A stretch of DNA of 40,358 bases. Origin: Lysobacterales bacterium. Its GTDB lineage: Bacteria; Pseudomonadota; Gammaproteobacteria; Xanthomonadales; SZUA-5. A program made the position numbers and the translations under genes. Every line of letters begins with the position of its first letter. The stretch's first letter is position 1. The notes beneath the pieces are model-generated. The model searched no databases. It was not told the DNA's origin and saw nothing but the letters and a program-made list of their open reading frames with translations. Shown here piece by piece: positions 17,298-25,637 of this stretch. The DNA lies in NCBI GenBank assembly GCA_019187485.1, contig JABAQR010000001.1:1-40358 (forward strand), in the 5' to 3' direction.

Positions 17298-18503
17298 TCA
17301 GCCCTGGCCCGCTTCGGCGCCCGGTGCGGCCGCGGCCGGCGCCTCGACGATCGTGTTCGGCGCGTCCATCGGCACGTCCACCGGCTGCAGCGGCGCGCCC
17401 GGGAAGAAGATCTTCTTCATGCCGTTGACCACCACCTTGTCGCCGGGCGCCAGGCCCGAGCTGACGATGCGCAGGCCGTCGACGCTGCTGCCGAGTACCA
17501 CGTCCTTGCGCGCGGCGGTGTTGCCCTCGCCGACGACGTAGACGTACTTGCGATCCTGGTCGGTCAGCACCGCCTGGTCGTGGATCAGCAGCGCGGCATG
17601 CTTCGCGCTGCCGACCAGCTGCACGCGCGCGAACAGGCCGGGCGTGAAGCGCCGGTCGCTGTTGGAGAGTTTCGCGCGCACGCGGATCGTGCCGGTGGCC
17701 GGGTCCAACTGGTTGTCGACGAAGTCGAGCACGCCCTCGTGCGGGAACCCCTCCTCATTGGCCAGGCCGACCCGCACCGGGTTGCCGCCGGCGCGTGCGC
17801 TCGATCGGTCGCCGGCGCGGATCAAATCCTGGTAGCGCAGGAAGGTGCGCTCGTCGCCCTCGAAGACCACGTAGATCGGGTCCAGCGAGACCATGTTGGT
17901 CAGCACCGCGGACGGATCGACGAGGTTGCCGGTGGTGATCATCGCGGCGCCGACGCGCCCGGCGATCGGTGCGGTCACGCGCGTGAACTCGACGTTCAGG
18001 CGCGCCTGCGCGACCGCCGCCTGCATCGCGGACACATCCGCCTGCGCCTGCTTCAGCTCGGCCTCGCGCTGGTCCCATTCCTCGGTCGACATCGCCTTCG
18101 CGGCGACCAGTTTCCTGCCGCGTTCGATGTCGCGGCTGGCGCGCGCGACGCGCGTCTGCGCGCGCTCGACCTCGGCCTGCGTGCGGTTCAGCGCGGCGCG
18201 ATATTCGCGGTCGTCGATCTCGAAGAGCAGATCGCCCTTTTTCACCTCGGCGCCTTCGGTACAGACGATGCGGGTGATGTAGCCGGAGATGCGTGGCCGG
18301 ATATCGACGCGCTCGACCGCCACGAAGCGGCCATTGAACTCGTCCCACTCGGTGACTTCCTTGTGCACCACCGCGGCGACATTGACCTCGGTGGGCGGCA
18401 TCTGCATGCCGCCGCCGTTCGCAGGCGGGCTGTCGCCGCCGCCGCAGGCGGCGAGGAACACGAGGAGACTCGGTGGGGCGAACCGCTGGACGATGCGTTG
18501 CAT
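17298..18503 (-). CDS. RND efflux periplasmic adaptor lipoprotein (AcrA/MexA family)
   Basis: A 401-residue membrane fusion protein, first gene of the RND operon. The signal peptide ends in a lipobox (LVFLAAC, Cys about residue 20) followed by a Gly/Pro-rich linker. Lipoyl half-motifs (GYITRIVCTEGAEVKKGDLLFEID and TRVTAPIAGRVGAAMITTGNLV), an alpha hairpin (~100-175), a beta-barrel with LDPIYVVFEGDE, and the C-terminal FFPGAPLQPVDVP block follow in the usual order. It differs from AcrA in the tail, which is Ala/Pro-rich (APAAAAPGAEAG). ATG 18503 starts the lipoprotein signal, with GGAAG 8-12 bases upstream; the frame remains open to 18737 through repeat DNA. No local repressor gene is present. 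Confidence 0.94.
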   Translation of the reverse strand: MQRIVQRFAPPSLLVFLAACGGGDSPPANGGGMQMPPTEVNVAAVVHKEVTEWDEFNGRFVAVERVDIRPRISGYITRIVCTEGAEVKKGDLLFEIDDREYRAALNRTQAEVERAQTRVARASRDIERGRKLVAAKAMSTEEWDQREAELKQAQADVSAMQAAVAQARLNVEFTRVTAPIAGRVGAAMITTGNLVDPSAVLTNMVSLDPIYVVFEGDERTFLRYQDLIRAGDRSSARAGGNPVRVGLANEEGFPHEGVLDFVDNQLDPATGTIRVRAKLSNSDRRFTPGLFARVQLVGSAKHAALLIHDQAVLTDQDRKYVYVVGEGNTAARKDVVLGSSVDGLRIVSSGLAPGDKVVVNGMKKIFFPGAPLQPVDVPMDAPNTIVEAPAAAAPGAEAGQG

Positions 18504-18540
18504 GGTGATGGCTTCCGGTCGATCGTGAGCTGTTCTTGTC

Positions 18541-18617
18541 TGCGAAGGACGCAAAGGGGAAACAGGGCTACGCGTGAGCCTTCCTCTGGTGTTCTTTTGA
18601 TGTCCTTTGCGGACTGG
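18541..18617. repeat. GGACGCAAA-word inverted repeat in the RND operon leader
   Basis: The left arm GCGAAGGACGCAAAGGGG (about 18542-18559) and the right arm GATGTCCTTTGCGG (about 18599-18612) are imperfect reverse complements around a ~40-base centre. It is the third locus with this word and lies 40-115 bases upstream of the adaptor start, in the presumed 5' untranslated region of the RND operon. Confidence 0.75.
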
Positions 18618-18766
18618 ATTCGCCTTCGATGGGGAATCCGATGCACCAGGGTTGTCGCCCCACCCGCGCGGAGTGCCTCTGACGCGCCTTGGATGGCCCG
18701 GGCATGACAATGGCTGGGGAAAATGTACTGCCCGCAATATAGCGGTGGCGGCGATGGACCGCGTCC

Positions 18767-18837
18767 GGGCCGGAAGTCAGGGGTACGGAAAGCGCGGCAC
18801 GGGAAAGTTTCACCGCAGGCGGAAGGGTTTCCGGCCC
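18767..18837. repeat. Inverted repeat with 9-bp arms
   Basis: GGGCCGGAA (18767-18775) and TTCCGGCCC (18829-18837) are exact reverse complements spaced by 53 bases that include AAAGTTTC. The element could be the base of an RNA structure upstream of the solute-binding protein gene. No known riboswitch consensus was recognised in it. Confidence 0.35.
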
Positions 18838-18974
18838 GAGGTCTTTCCCGGACCGCGCAACGGTGCCGAATGGTTGCGATGCGGTGTGCGGGCGTCGAAA
18901 GTGTCTATTCTCGACCGGGTCCCGCCGGCGTTTCGGGTCGCCGGTGCAAGCACGCAACCGTGGTCGGAGGGCGT

Positions 18975-19769
18975 ATGCCGGATCGATGCTCCTTGCAGTG
19001 GTTGTTGGGTATCTGTGCCTTCGCGATGGCGAGTACGGCCGGCGCCGAAGCCATCCGCGTCCGCGCCGATCCCTGGCTGCCCTACAGCGGCGGTCAGGAA
19101 ATGGATCCGCCGGGTTACATGGTCGAGATGGCAGAGACGATCGCCAAGGCCAACGGTCACGAACTCGAGTACCGCACCTTGCCCTGGAAGAACGCGCTCC
19201 AGGTGGTGCGCGAGGGCAACGCGGACTGCGTGGTCGGGGCCTACCGCAGCGACGCGGAGGACTTCGCCTTCCCGGACGTCGGCTGGGGACCATCCGGCAA
19301 CGTGTTCTGGGGTCTCGCCGAGCAGAAATGGCGCTACCGCGACATGACCAGCCTGGACTCGATCAAGATCGGCGTGCTCGAGGACTACAGCTACGGCGAG
19401 GAACTCGACGCCTACATCGAGCAGCACAAGGCCGATGCGCAGCGCGTGGAGGTGGTGCCGGCGGTCGGCCGCGGCATCGTGCGCCTGCTGGCGCGGCTGA
19501 TCGGTCGCCGCGTCGGTACGATCATCGAGGACCGCAACGTGCTCGCCTACGCGCTCGAGCAGTCGAAGATGGAGCCCGGTCGGGTGATCTCGCTCGGCGA
19601 AGCCGGCGAGGCCGAGAGCGTGTACATCGCGTGCACCCCGGCGCATCCGCGTGGCAAGGAGTACGCACAGATGTTCGCCAAGGGAACCTTGCAACTGCGC
19701 GCCAGCGGCAAGCTCGCCGAGATCCTGGCCAAGTACAACCTCAAGGATTGGGAAGGCGCCGAGCGCTGA
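18975..19769 (+). CDS. Periplasmic solute-binding protein, SBP_bac_3 family
   Basis: A 264-residue exported protein with a signal peptide ending in TAGAEA (~22-27). The fold is that of family 3 extracellular solute-binding proteins. It opens with IRVRADPWLPYSG and GYMVEMAETIAKANG, which correspond to the usual WxPY and GxxVDL-type segments, then WKNALQVVREGNADCVVGAYRS, the segment lining the ligand pocket, and ends with a GKLAEILAKYNL helix. ATG 18975 has a strong CGGAGGG Shine-Dalgarno. No ABC permease or ATPase of an amino-acid transporter is nearby, so it is an orphan, possibly a sensor-type or scavenging binding protein. The ligand cannot be told from sequence. The next gene starts 10 bases downstream. 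Confidence 0.85.
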   Translation: MPDRCSLQWLLGICAFAMASTAGAEAIRVRADPWLPYSGGQEMDPPGYMVEMAETIAKANGHELEYRTLPWKNALQVVREGNADCVVGAYRSDAEDFAFPDVGWGPSGNVFWGLAEQKWRYRDMTSLDSIKIGVLEDYSYGEELDAYIEQHKADAQRVEVVPAVGRGIVRLLARLIGRRVGTIIEDRNVLAYALEQSKMEPGRVISLGEAGEAESVYIACTPAHPRGKEYAQMFAKGTLQLRASGKLAEILAKYNLKDWEGAER

Positions 19770-19779
19770 AACCGCGTCC

Positions 19780-21078
19780 ATGAAGGTCCTGGTCGCCGGT
19801 GCGCTGGGTTTCATCGGTCGCCACATCGTGGCCGCGTTGCGCGAGCGTGGCCACGAGGTGGTCGCGGCGGTGCGCGCGGAGCGTTGCGGCGAACTGCCCA
19901 CGGGCGTAGTGCCGCTGGCCTGCGATTTCGAGCGCGATCTCGATCCGGCGGTCTGGCTGCCGCGCCTGGCCGGCGTCGACGCCGTGGTCAACGCCGCCGG
20001 CGTGCTCAAGGCGACGCGTGAGCGCTTCGAGGCGATCCACGCCCAGGCGCCGCTGGCGATCGCGCGCGCGGCGGCCGAACTCCGCCTGCGCCGCTTCGTG
20101 CAGATCTCCGCGCTCGGTGATCCCGGCGACGGCGAGTTCCTTGCCAGCAAGCATCGCGGCGATGCGGCGTTGCTCGGCTGCGGCCTGCCGACGACGGTGC
20201 TGCGACCCTCCCTGGTGTACGCGTTCGCCGGCAGCTACGGCGGCTCCTCGCTGCTGCGTGCGCTGGCCGCGGCGCCGTGGCTGCTGCCGGTGCCGGGGCT
20301 CGGTCGCCAGCCGATCGCACCGTTGCATGCGCGCGATCTCGCCGCATTGGTGCTGGCGGCGCTCGAACGCCCGGGAGGCGATACCGCAGTCGACGGTGTG
20401 CACGACGTGGTCGGCCCAAAGACCATGCGCCTGGTCGACTACCTGCGCGCGCTGCGCCGCTGGCTGGGGCTGCGTCCGGCTGCGTTGTTGCCGATGCCGA
20501 TGCCGCTGCTGCGAGTGGCGGGAGCACTCGCCGACCGCTTCGGCGATGGCCCGTCTGGGTCGACGATGCTGCGCATGCTGATGCGCGGGAACACCGCTCC
20601 GGCGGAGACGCACGCACGACTCGCGGGAAACTTCGGCGTGACGCCGCGCAGCCTCGACCAGTGGCAGTCGCTCGAGCCCGCGCACACCCAGGACCGCTGG
20701 CACGCGCGGTTGTACCCGTTCGGCCCGCTGCTGCGCTGGGGTCTGGGTTTGATGTGCCTGCTGTCCGCCGCCGCGGGCTTCGCGCAGACGCCGGCGCAGG
20801 TCTCAGTACTGGTGGCACCGCTCGGCTGGCCGGAATGGCTGGCGTGGATGCTGGGCTACGGCGGCAGCGCCGCCGACGCCGTGCTCGGCGCGATGCTGCT
20901 CGGCAATTGGCGCACGCGGCTTGCCGGCCGGTTGCTGCTGGCGCTGGTGGTCGCTTACACGCTGGTGCTCGGTTTCGGCCTGCCCGGCCTGTGGCTGGAC
21001 CCCTGGGGAGCGCTCGCGAAGAACCTTGCGCTGCTGCCTGCGATCCTCGCCTGGCGCGTGCTCGACGACCGCCGGTGA
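19780..21078 (+). CDS. SDR-family NAD(P)-binding protein fused to a DoxX-like membrane domain
   Basis: A 432-residue fusion. Residues 1 to ~290 are an atypical/extended short-chain dehydrogenase: KVLVAGALGFIGRHIVAAL is the GxxGFIG nucleotide-binding turn, NAAGV the NAG-like strand-4 motif, and VQISALGD and TVLRPSLVYA are typical of NAD(P)-binding epimerase-like proteins. No YxxxK catalytic pair is obvious; the expected position reads SKHRGDAAL, so it may bind a nucleotide without classical dehydrogenase activity. Residues ~310-425 form four hydrophobic helices resembling DoxX-like proteins. It begins 10 bases after the solute-binding protein gene and its stop overlaps the GTG of the next gene, so the three are probably cotranscribed. 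Its substrate is unknown. Confidence 0.85.
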   Translation: MKVLVAGALGFIGRHIVAALRERGHEVVAAVRAERCGELPTGVVPLACDFERDLDPAVWLPRLAGVDAVVNAAGVLKATRERFEAIHAQAPLAIARAAAELRLRRFVQISALGDPGDGEFLASKHRGDAALLGCGLPTTVLRPSLVYAFAGSYGGSSLLRALAAAPWLLPVPGLGRQPIAPLHARDLAALVLAALERPGGDTAVDGVHDVVGPKTMRLVDYLRALRRWLGLRPAALLPMPMPLLRVAGALADRFGDGPSGSTMLRMLMRGNTAPAETHARLAGNFGVTPRSLDQWQSLEPAHTQDRWHARLYPFGPLLRWGLGLMCLLSAAAGFAQTPAQVSVLVAPLGWPEWLAWMLGYGGSAADAVLGAMLLGNWRTRLAGRLLLALVVAYTLVLGFGLPGLWLDPWGALAKNLALLPAILAWRVLDDRR

Positions 21079-21548
21079 GCGTCTATCTGGGCCTGAAGTG
21101 GCTGCACATCGTCAGCGCGACGATTCTGTTCGGCACCGGCATCGGGATCGCTTTTTTCCAGTGGACGGCCTGGCGCAGTGGCGAGGTCGCAGTGATCGCG
21201 CGGGTCACGCGGCTGGTGGTACTGGCCGACTTTGTGTTCACCACGCCGGCCGTCATCATCCAGCTTGCGAGCGGCATCGCGCTGGTGCACACGTTGCGGT
21301 TGCCATGGAGCAGCGACTGGATCGTCGGCGCGCTCCTGTTGTACGCGCTGGCCGGCGCCTGCTGGCTGCCGGTGGTGGCGATCCAGCTCCGCCTGGCGCG
21401 CCTGGCGGCGACCGCGCAGATGTGCGGCGAGCCGCTGCCGCCGGCCTTCGCGCGCACCATGCGTCTGTGGTTCTGGCTCGGCTGGCCCGCCTTCCTGGCG
21501 GTGCTCGCGATCCTCTGGCTGATGGTGCGCAAGGCGGTCGCCTGGTGA
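21075..21548 (+). CDS. DUF2269 family integral membrane protein
   Basis: A 157-residue protein with four predicted helices. It matches the DUF2269 pattern: YLGLKWLHIVSATILFGTGIG at the start, with a conserved His in KWLHI, then TPAVIIQLASGIALV and a final WPAFLAVLAILWLMV helix. It starts with GTG at 21075, and GTGA overlaps the TGA of the SDR/DoxX gene, so translation is coupled. The tight coupling of two membrane proteins suggests a joint complex. The conserved His near the start of helix 1 could bind a cofactor; that is speculation. No enzymatic role is known to me. Confidence 0.82.
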   Translation: MSVYLGLKWLHIVSATILFGTGIGIAFFQWTAWRSGEVAVIARVTRLVVLADFVFTTPAVIIQLASGIALVHTLRLPWSSDWIVGALLLYALAGACWLPVVAIQLRLARLAATAQMCGEPLPPAFARTMRLWFWLGWPAFLAVLAILWLMVRKAVAW

Positions 21549-21714
21549 TGCGGGGGCGTCGTGTCGCCTGGATCGATGCGGAAATCACACACAAGAGCAG
21601 GGGCGAGCGTGGTCTGGGTTCGGTGCTTGCCACCCCCCGCATCCGCCTCACAGCAACGCTTCAACCGGCCTCCGCTATGCTCCGCGACCGGTTCTGGATC
21701 AGGGTGGATGGATC

Positions 21715-22572
21715 ATGAGCATTCGTTGGACGTGGCTGGCTTGCCTCTGCGCCTTGGCGGTGGGCCCGGTGCAGGCCGAGCAGCAGGCGGCAAAGCCGGA
21801 GCAATCGGCGCCGGCCGTCGAGCAGGCTCCGCAAATGGAAGCGCCGACGCTGGAGTGGGTTCCGGGTCCGCTGCTCTCGCAGACTGAGCCCGCACCGGGC
21901 CGCGTCGCCAGTCCGGCGGTCGGTCTCGCTTTCACCTTGCCGGAGGCCTGGCGTGCCGAGGACGTGGGTTGGCGGGAACTGACCCTCGAAGAGGCGCAGT
22001 CGATCTCCCCGCTCGCGGAGGCGGGCTTGGTGGTCGAGCTGCGCCAGGGCCGCGCCGCCCAGCCCTTGCTGACCCTGTATCGCGCCAGTCTGGAGCCGTG
22101 GCGCAAGGCGGATCGCGAAGGCAAGGCCGGCCCGGGTCGGTTGACCTTCAACACCGCCGACAAGGTCTATCTGGTGGTGCGCGGCGCCGAGGCCAGGAAG
22201 GCCGGTCGTTACGCCGATCTGCGCAATGCCCTCGAAGACGCGGTCGGCACGCTCGCGCTTTACGACGCCTATCGCGAAGACCGCAACGTGCAGGCCGCGG
22301 CCGGCGGCGAGTTCGCCGGTACCCTGGTCGGTGGGGGTCTGGTCACACTCAGCCTCATGCCGGGTGGCGAACTCGGCCTGCGCATCGGCGAACGCGCGCT
22401 GAGCGGAAAATGGGTGCTGCGTCAGGCGACCATCATCGGCCAACTGGTCGGCGCGGGAGAAGGCGTCAATCCGGCGTTGCAGTTCCACCTCGATGGCGAT
22501 GCACTGATCGCGATGCGCTGGGATGCCAAGCTCTTCGGCAACACCGGCGTGCGTCTGGAAAAAGCGCAGTGA
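21715..22572 (+). CDS. Secreted protein of unknown function
   Basis: A 285-residue protein with a signal peptide (RWTWLACLCALAVGPVQA). A Gln/Pro/Glu-rich linker (~25-60) is followed by a mixed alpha/beta domain with YRASLEPWRKADREGKAGPG and a C-terminal beta-rich domain (GGEFAGTLVGGGLVTLSLMPGGELGLRIG) that resembles small lipocalin- or META-like barrels. I do not recognise the family. The start ATG 21715 gives the signal peptide directly. A possible -10 (TATGCT, 21675-21680) lies within an AACCGG...CCGGTT dyad (21663-21693) just upstream. The following glycosyltransferase gene starts 27 bases after its stop, so the two are likely cotranscribed. Confidence 0.65.
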   Translation: MSIRWTWLACLCALAVGPVQAEQQAAKPEQSAPAVEQAPQMEAPTLEWVPGPLLSQTEPAPGRVASPAVGLAFTLPEAWRAEDVGWRELTLEEAQSISPLAEAGLVVELRQGRAAQPLLTLYRASLEPWRKADREGKAGPGRLTFNTADKVYLVVRGAEARKAGRYADLRNALEDAVGTLALYDAYREDRNVQAAAGGEFAGTLVGGGLVTLSLMPGGELGLRIGERALSGKWVLRQATIIGQLVGAGEGVNPALQFHLDGDALIAMRWDAKLFGNTGVRLEKAQ

Positions 22573-22599
22573 GGGGCGCCCGGTGGTGGCTCGTCGGCG

Positions 22600-24300
22600 A
22601 TGCGGGCTGACGGCCACCGCTCGTTCTGGTGGCTGCTCGCGCTCGCGCTGCTGCTGCTCGGCGCGGGGATCGGCCTGCGCGATCCGTGGCCGGCAGATGA
22701 GCCACGCTTCGCACTGGTCGCCAAGCAGATGGTCGACAGCGGCCAGTGGCTGTTTCCCCATCGCGGCAACGAGTTGTACTCGGACAAGCCGCCGATGTTC
22801 ATGTGGATGCAGGCGGCAGCTGCGACGCTGACCGGATCCTGGCGAGTCGGCTTCCTGTTGCCATCGCTGCTGTCCGGTCTGCTGACGCTGACCCTGTTGT
22901 ACGATCTGGCGCGGCGCCTGCACGGCCGCCGGGTCGCACTGCTCGCCGCCGCGACGCTGCTGTTCACGCTGCAATTCGGCTTCCAGGTGCGCAGCGCACA
23001 GATCGACGGCACCCTGCTCGGGATCATGACCCTGGCTTGCTACGGCCTGTTGCGTCATCTGTTGCTCGGACGCGATCCGCGCTGGCTGTGGCTGGGCTGT
23101 TTCGCCGCCGGCATCGGCACCATCACCAAGGGCGTCGCCTTCCTCGCGCTGCTGTTGCTGCCGCTGGCCTGGCTGGGTCGACGCCTGCGCTGGCAGGGCC
23201 TGGCAGCGTCCTCGCGTGGCGGGCCAGGCCAGGCCGCCGGCGCGGTGCTGGCTTTCACCGGCGCGGTCTCACTGTGGTTGCTGCCGATGCTGCTCGCGGT
23301 CTGGCGCAGCGGCGATCCCGTCTACCAGGCCTATGCGCAGGACATCCTGTTGGGCCAGACCGCATCGCGCTACCTCGAACCCACCCACCATCTGCATCCG
23401 CCCTGGTACTACCTCGGCGTGATCGCCACCTTGTGGCTGCCGGCCGCCCTCGCGCTGCCCTGGGCGGTCCCGCACTGGTGGCGCGGCTGGCGCCGCGGGC
23501 GGCGGCCGGCGCGGGTGTGGCTGCCGCTGACCTTCGCCGTCCTGGTCGTGTGCTTCTTCTCGCTCTCCGGCGGCAAGCGCGACGTCTACATCCTGCCGGC
23601 GCTGCCGATGCTGGTGCTGGCGCTCGCACCTTTGTTGCCGGCCTTGTTGCGCAGGCTCTCGGTGCAACGCACGCTGTACGCATTCGCCACGCTGCTGGCG
23701 CTGGCGCTGACCGCCGGCTCGCTGTACGCGCTGCTGGGCGAAGCACCCTTCGCAGCGCGCATGCGCGAACTGCGCGGAATGGACCCCTGGCACATCACGC
23801 TGACGATGGGGCTCATCGGCCTGCTCGCACTGGGTGTATTCCGACCGCGCCGCGGCGCGTACGCGCTCGCCGGCACGCTCGCCGGCATCTGGCTGGTGTA
23901 CGGATTCTGGGCCTACCCGGTGATCAACGACTCGCGTTCGGCGCGTGGCGTCATGCAGAAGGCCGGCGCGCTGATCGGTCCGGACAGCGAACTCGGTCTG
24001 CTCGGCTGGAAGGAGCAGAACCTGCTGATGGCCGACCGCCCCGCCACGGTGTTCGGCTTCCTTGCCCCGCGCGCCGAACAGGAACTCGCCGCGGTCGCCT
24101 GGTTGAAGGAAAATCCCGGGAAACGCTGGGTGCTGGCGCAAGAACTCTCGTTGCGGACCTGCTTCCTGGTCGAACGCACCACCGTTGTCGGCGAATCCAA
24201 CCGCCGCCGCTGGTACCTGGCGAATGCCGAAGCCCTGCGCGATGCCTGCCTGCCGCACTCGGAAGAAGCGAAGAAGCGACACAAGGTGGCGTGGCATTGA
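22600..24300 (+). CDS. ArnT-like glycosyltransferase, GT39/GT83 family
   Basis: A 566-residue polytopic inner-membrane protein of the GT-C fold. The first periplasmic loop carries the catalytic acidic motif WPADEPRFALVAKQM followed by GNELYSDKPPMFMW, matching the DE...YF-KPP pattern of ArnT and related undecaprenyl-phosphate-sugar transferases. About eleven further hydrophobic helices follow, with SGGKRDVYILPALPML near residue 330, another ArnT-family block. The C-terminal soluble part is short. ArnT adds aminoarabinose to lipid A; this protein could do that or glycosylate another envelope acceptor. The other arn genes are not in the window, so the donor and acceptor are open. A three-copy tandem repeat follows the stop codon. 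Confidence 0.85.
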   Translation: MRADGHRSFWWLLALALLLLGAGIGLRDPWPADEPRFALVAKQMVDSGQWLFPHRGNELYSDKPPMFMWMQAAAATLTGSWRVGFLLPSLLSGLLTLTLLYDLARRLHGRRVALLAAATLLFTLQFGFQVRSAQIDGTLLGIMTLACYGLLRHLLLGRDPRWLWLGCFAAGIGTITKGVAFLALLLLPLAWLGRRLRWQGLAASSRGGPGQAAGAVLAFTGAVSLWLLPMLLAVWRSGDPVYQAYAQDILLGQTASRYLEPTHHLHPPWYYLGVIATLWLPAALALPWAVPHWWRGWRRGRRPARVWLPLTFAVLVVCFFSLSGGKRDVYILPALPMLVLALAPLLPALLRRLSVQRTLYAFATLLALALTAGSLYALLGEAPFAARMRELRGMDPWHITLTMGLIGLLALGVFRPRRGAYALAGTLAGIWLVYGFWAYPVINDSRSARGVMQKAGALIGPDSELGLLGWKEQNLLMADRPATVFGFLAPRAEQELAAVAWLKENPGKRWVLAQELSLRTCFLVERTTVVGESNRRRWYLANAEALRDACLPHSEEAKKRHKVAWH

Positions 24301-24308
24301 GGGGAGCG

Positions 24309-24557
24309 GGAAAAAGGAAAAAGGAAAATGGAAGAGCGGTGAGGCGTGACCCGAGAGCTGTACGCCTTTCCAATTTCTGTCCTTTTTCCTGCTGCTTTCA
24401 TACACGTCGAAAAGCCGGGCGGAGTGACCTGCGAGCTGTTCCCTTTTCCATTTTCCCTTTTCCTTTTTCCTGCTCCTCAGGCAAGTCGAAAGGCGGGGCG
24501 GAGTGACCTGCGAGCTGTTCCCTTTTCCATTTCCCCTTGTTCATTTTCCTGCTGCTG
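24309..24557. repeat. Three tandem 78/79-bp repeats flanked by GGAAAAA words, leading into bioH
   Basis: A (GGAAAAA)n-type arm (24309-24332) opens the region. Three copies of a unit follow: a G/C-rich core (GTGACCTGCGAGCTG in copies 2 and 3, GTGACCCGAGAGCTG in copy 1) and a pyrimidine tail of CCCTTTTCC-type words ending TTCCTGCTGC. The TGAC of the core occurs at 24347, 24425 and 24504, giving periods of 78 and 79. Copies 2 and 3 (24406-24480 and 24485-24557) are nearly identical; copy 1 is diverged. The tails are complementary to the opening arm. The last copy ends exactly at the bioH ATG. Confidence 0.9.
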
Positions 24558-25316
24558 ATGCACCTCCACACCACCGGCCATGGCCCGCCGCTCGTCCTCT
24601 TGCACGGCTGGGCGATGCACGGCGGCGTGTTCGCGCCGCTGGTCGACGAGTTTGCGGCACACTTCGAGTGCTTCCTGGTGGACCTGCCCGGGCACGGTCT
24701 CAGCGAGGAGCGCAACGGGCTGGAACTGGACGTCACCGTCGATCGCCTGCTGCAACTGCTGCCGCCGGCGCCGTGGCTGGGCTGGTCGCTCGGCGGGCTG
24801 ATCGCGCTGGAAGCGGCGCTGCGGGCGCCGGAGCGGGTGGGTGCGTTGATCGCGGTCGCGGCCTCGCCGCGTTTCGTCATCGCGCCGGGCTGGTCGCACG
24901 CGGTGGAGCACACGGTGTTCGCCGAGTTCGCCAGCGAGCTCGCACGGGACTACCGTGCGACCATCGAGCGCTTCCTCGCGTTGGAAGTGCTTGGCGATGC
25001 GCATCCGCGCGAGGAGATGCGCTGGCTGCGCGAGCGTCTCGCCGAGCGCCCCCCCGGCGATCCGGCGGTGCTGGCCGATGGCCTGCGCATCCTCGCCGAC
25101 ACCGATTTGCGCGCGGAGCTGCCGCGACTGGCGGTTCGGAGCCTGTGGATCGCCGGACAGCACGACCGCCTGGTGCCCTGGCAGGGCCTGCGTGCTGCGG
25201 CCACGCTCGCACCCGGCGCACACTTCGCGCGCATCGACCGCGCCGGGCACGCGCCCTTCCTGGCGCACCCGCAGGCGGTGGCGCAGGCGGTGCGGGGATT
25301 TCTGGCGCCACCGTAG
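24558..25316 (+). CDS. bioH: Pimeloyl-[ACP] methyl ester esterase BioH
   Basis: A 252-residue alpha/beta hydrolase. BioH cleaves the methyl ester of pimeloyl-ACP, ending the BioC/BioH route to the biotin precursor. Visible features: oxyanion-hole region LVLLHGWAMHGGVF, nucleophile elbow GWSLGG (Ser near residue 77), acid in AGQHDRLVP, and catalytic His in GHAPFLAHP. WAMHGGVFAPL and GHGLSE are typical of BioH rather than of general hydrolases. ATG 24558 fits the family N terminus. A TTG at 24537 in the same frame would add seven residues from repeat DNA. No Shine-Dalgarno is visible; the sequence before the ATG is pyrimidine-rich repeat. No other bio gene is in the window. Confidence 0.87.
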   Translation: MHLHTTGHGPPLVLLHGWAMHGGVFAPLVDEFAAHFECFLVDLPGHGLSEERNGLELDVTVDRLLQLLPPAPWLGWSLGGLIALEAALRAPERVGALIAVAASPRFVIAPGWSHAVEHTVFAEFASELARDYRATIERFLALEVLGDAHPREEMRWLRERLAERPPGDPAVLADGLRILADTDLRAELPRLAVRSLWIAGQHDRLVPWQGLRAAATLAPGAHFARIDRAGHAPFLAHPQAVAQAVRGFLAPP

Positions 25317-25637
25317 CCCGCTCGCTGTCAGGTCGGTGGTCATCGCAGGCGTTCCGCGGGCAAAGCCGAACCTGTGTGGCGACGAATCCCGGTGACCGAT
25401 CCCCAGTCTCGCCGGGAGGTGGTGTCCGGCACGCGGATGAGGGTGTGATCGATCGTGCGACCATCGAGTGTCGACGAGCACTTGCCGCGGCCTTCGCCGC
25501 ACCTCCAAGCGACCGACCGCACGTCTGCGCTTGCGCACTTTGCATGCGAAGGCGCGTTGGTGCAGCCTTCGACCTCCCCTTCGCCTGTCCGGTCACGCGG
25601 GTCGGCCCTGGAAGCCGACGCCAAGCGAGTTGATCCG
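25317..25637. other. 321-base intergenic region, nothing recognised
   Basis: No protein-like frame, array or strong hairpin was found. The frame of the next gene is open back to 25455, but the extra residues (rich in Ser, Pro and Arg) look non-coding. No convincing promoter pair could be assigned. Confidence 0.5.

Larger units (their letters stand above)
18504..18974. other. 471-base divergent intergenic region
   Basis: This region separates the RND operon (-) from the solute-binding protein gene (+). It holds a GGACGCAAA-type inverted repeat (18541-18617), an inverted pair GGGCCGGAA/TTCCGGCCC (18767-18775 and 18829-18837), and possible -10 boxes: TATATT on the minus strand (18736-18741 region) and TATTCT on the plus strand (18906-18911). 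Neither has a convincing -35. CGGAGGG at 18965-18971 is the Shine-Dalgarno for the plus-strand gene. No protein-like frame was seen. Confidence 0.5.

Noticed and set aside
14033..17428. 1131-codon open frame on the plus strand opposite the RND transporter
   Set aside because: Runs exactly antisense to a textbook RND gene; His/Gln/Arg-rich translation without domain features.
20000..20600. Tandem Arg/Ser/Cys-rich frames inside the SDR gene
   Set aside because: Out-of-frame readings of a well-supported coding region.
24406..24557. CRISPR-like spaced repeats upstream of bioH
   Set aside because: Units are contiguous 78/79-bp tandem duplications without unique spacers, and no cas gene is present.
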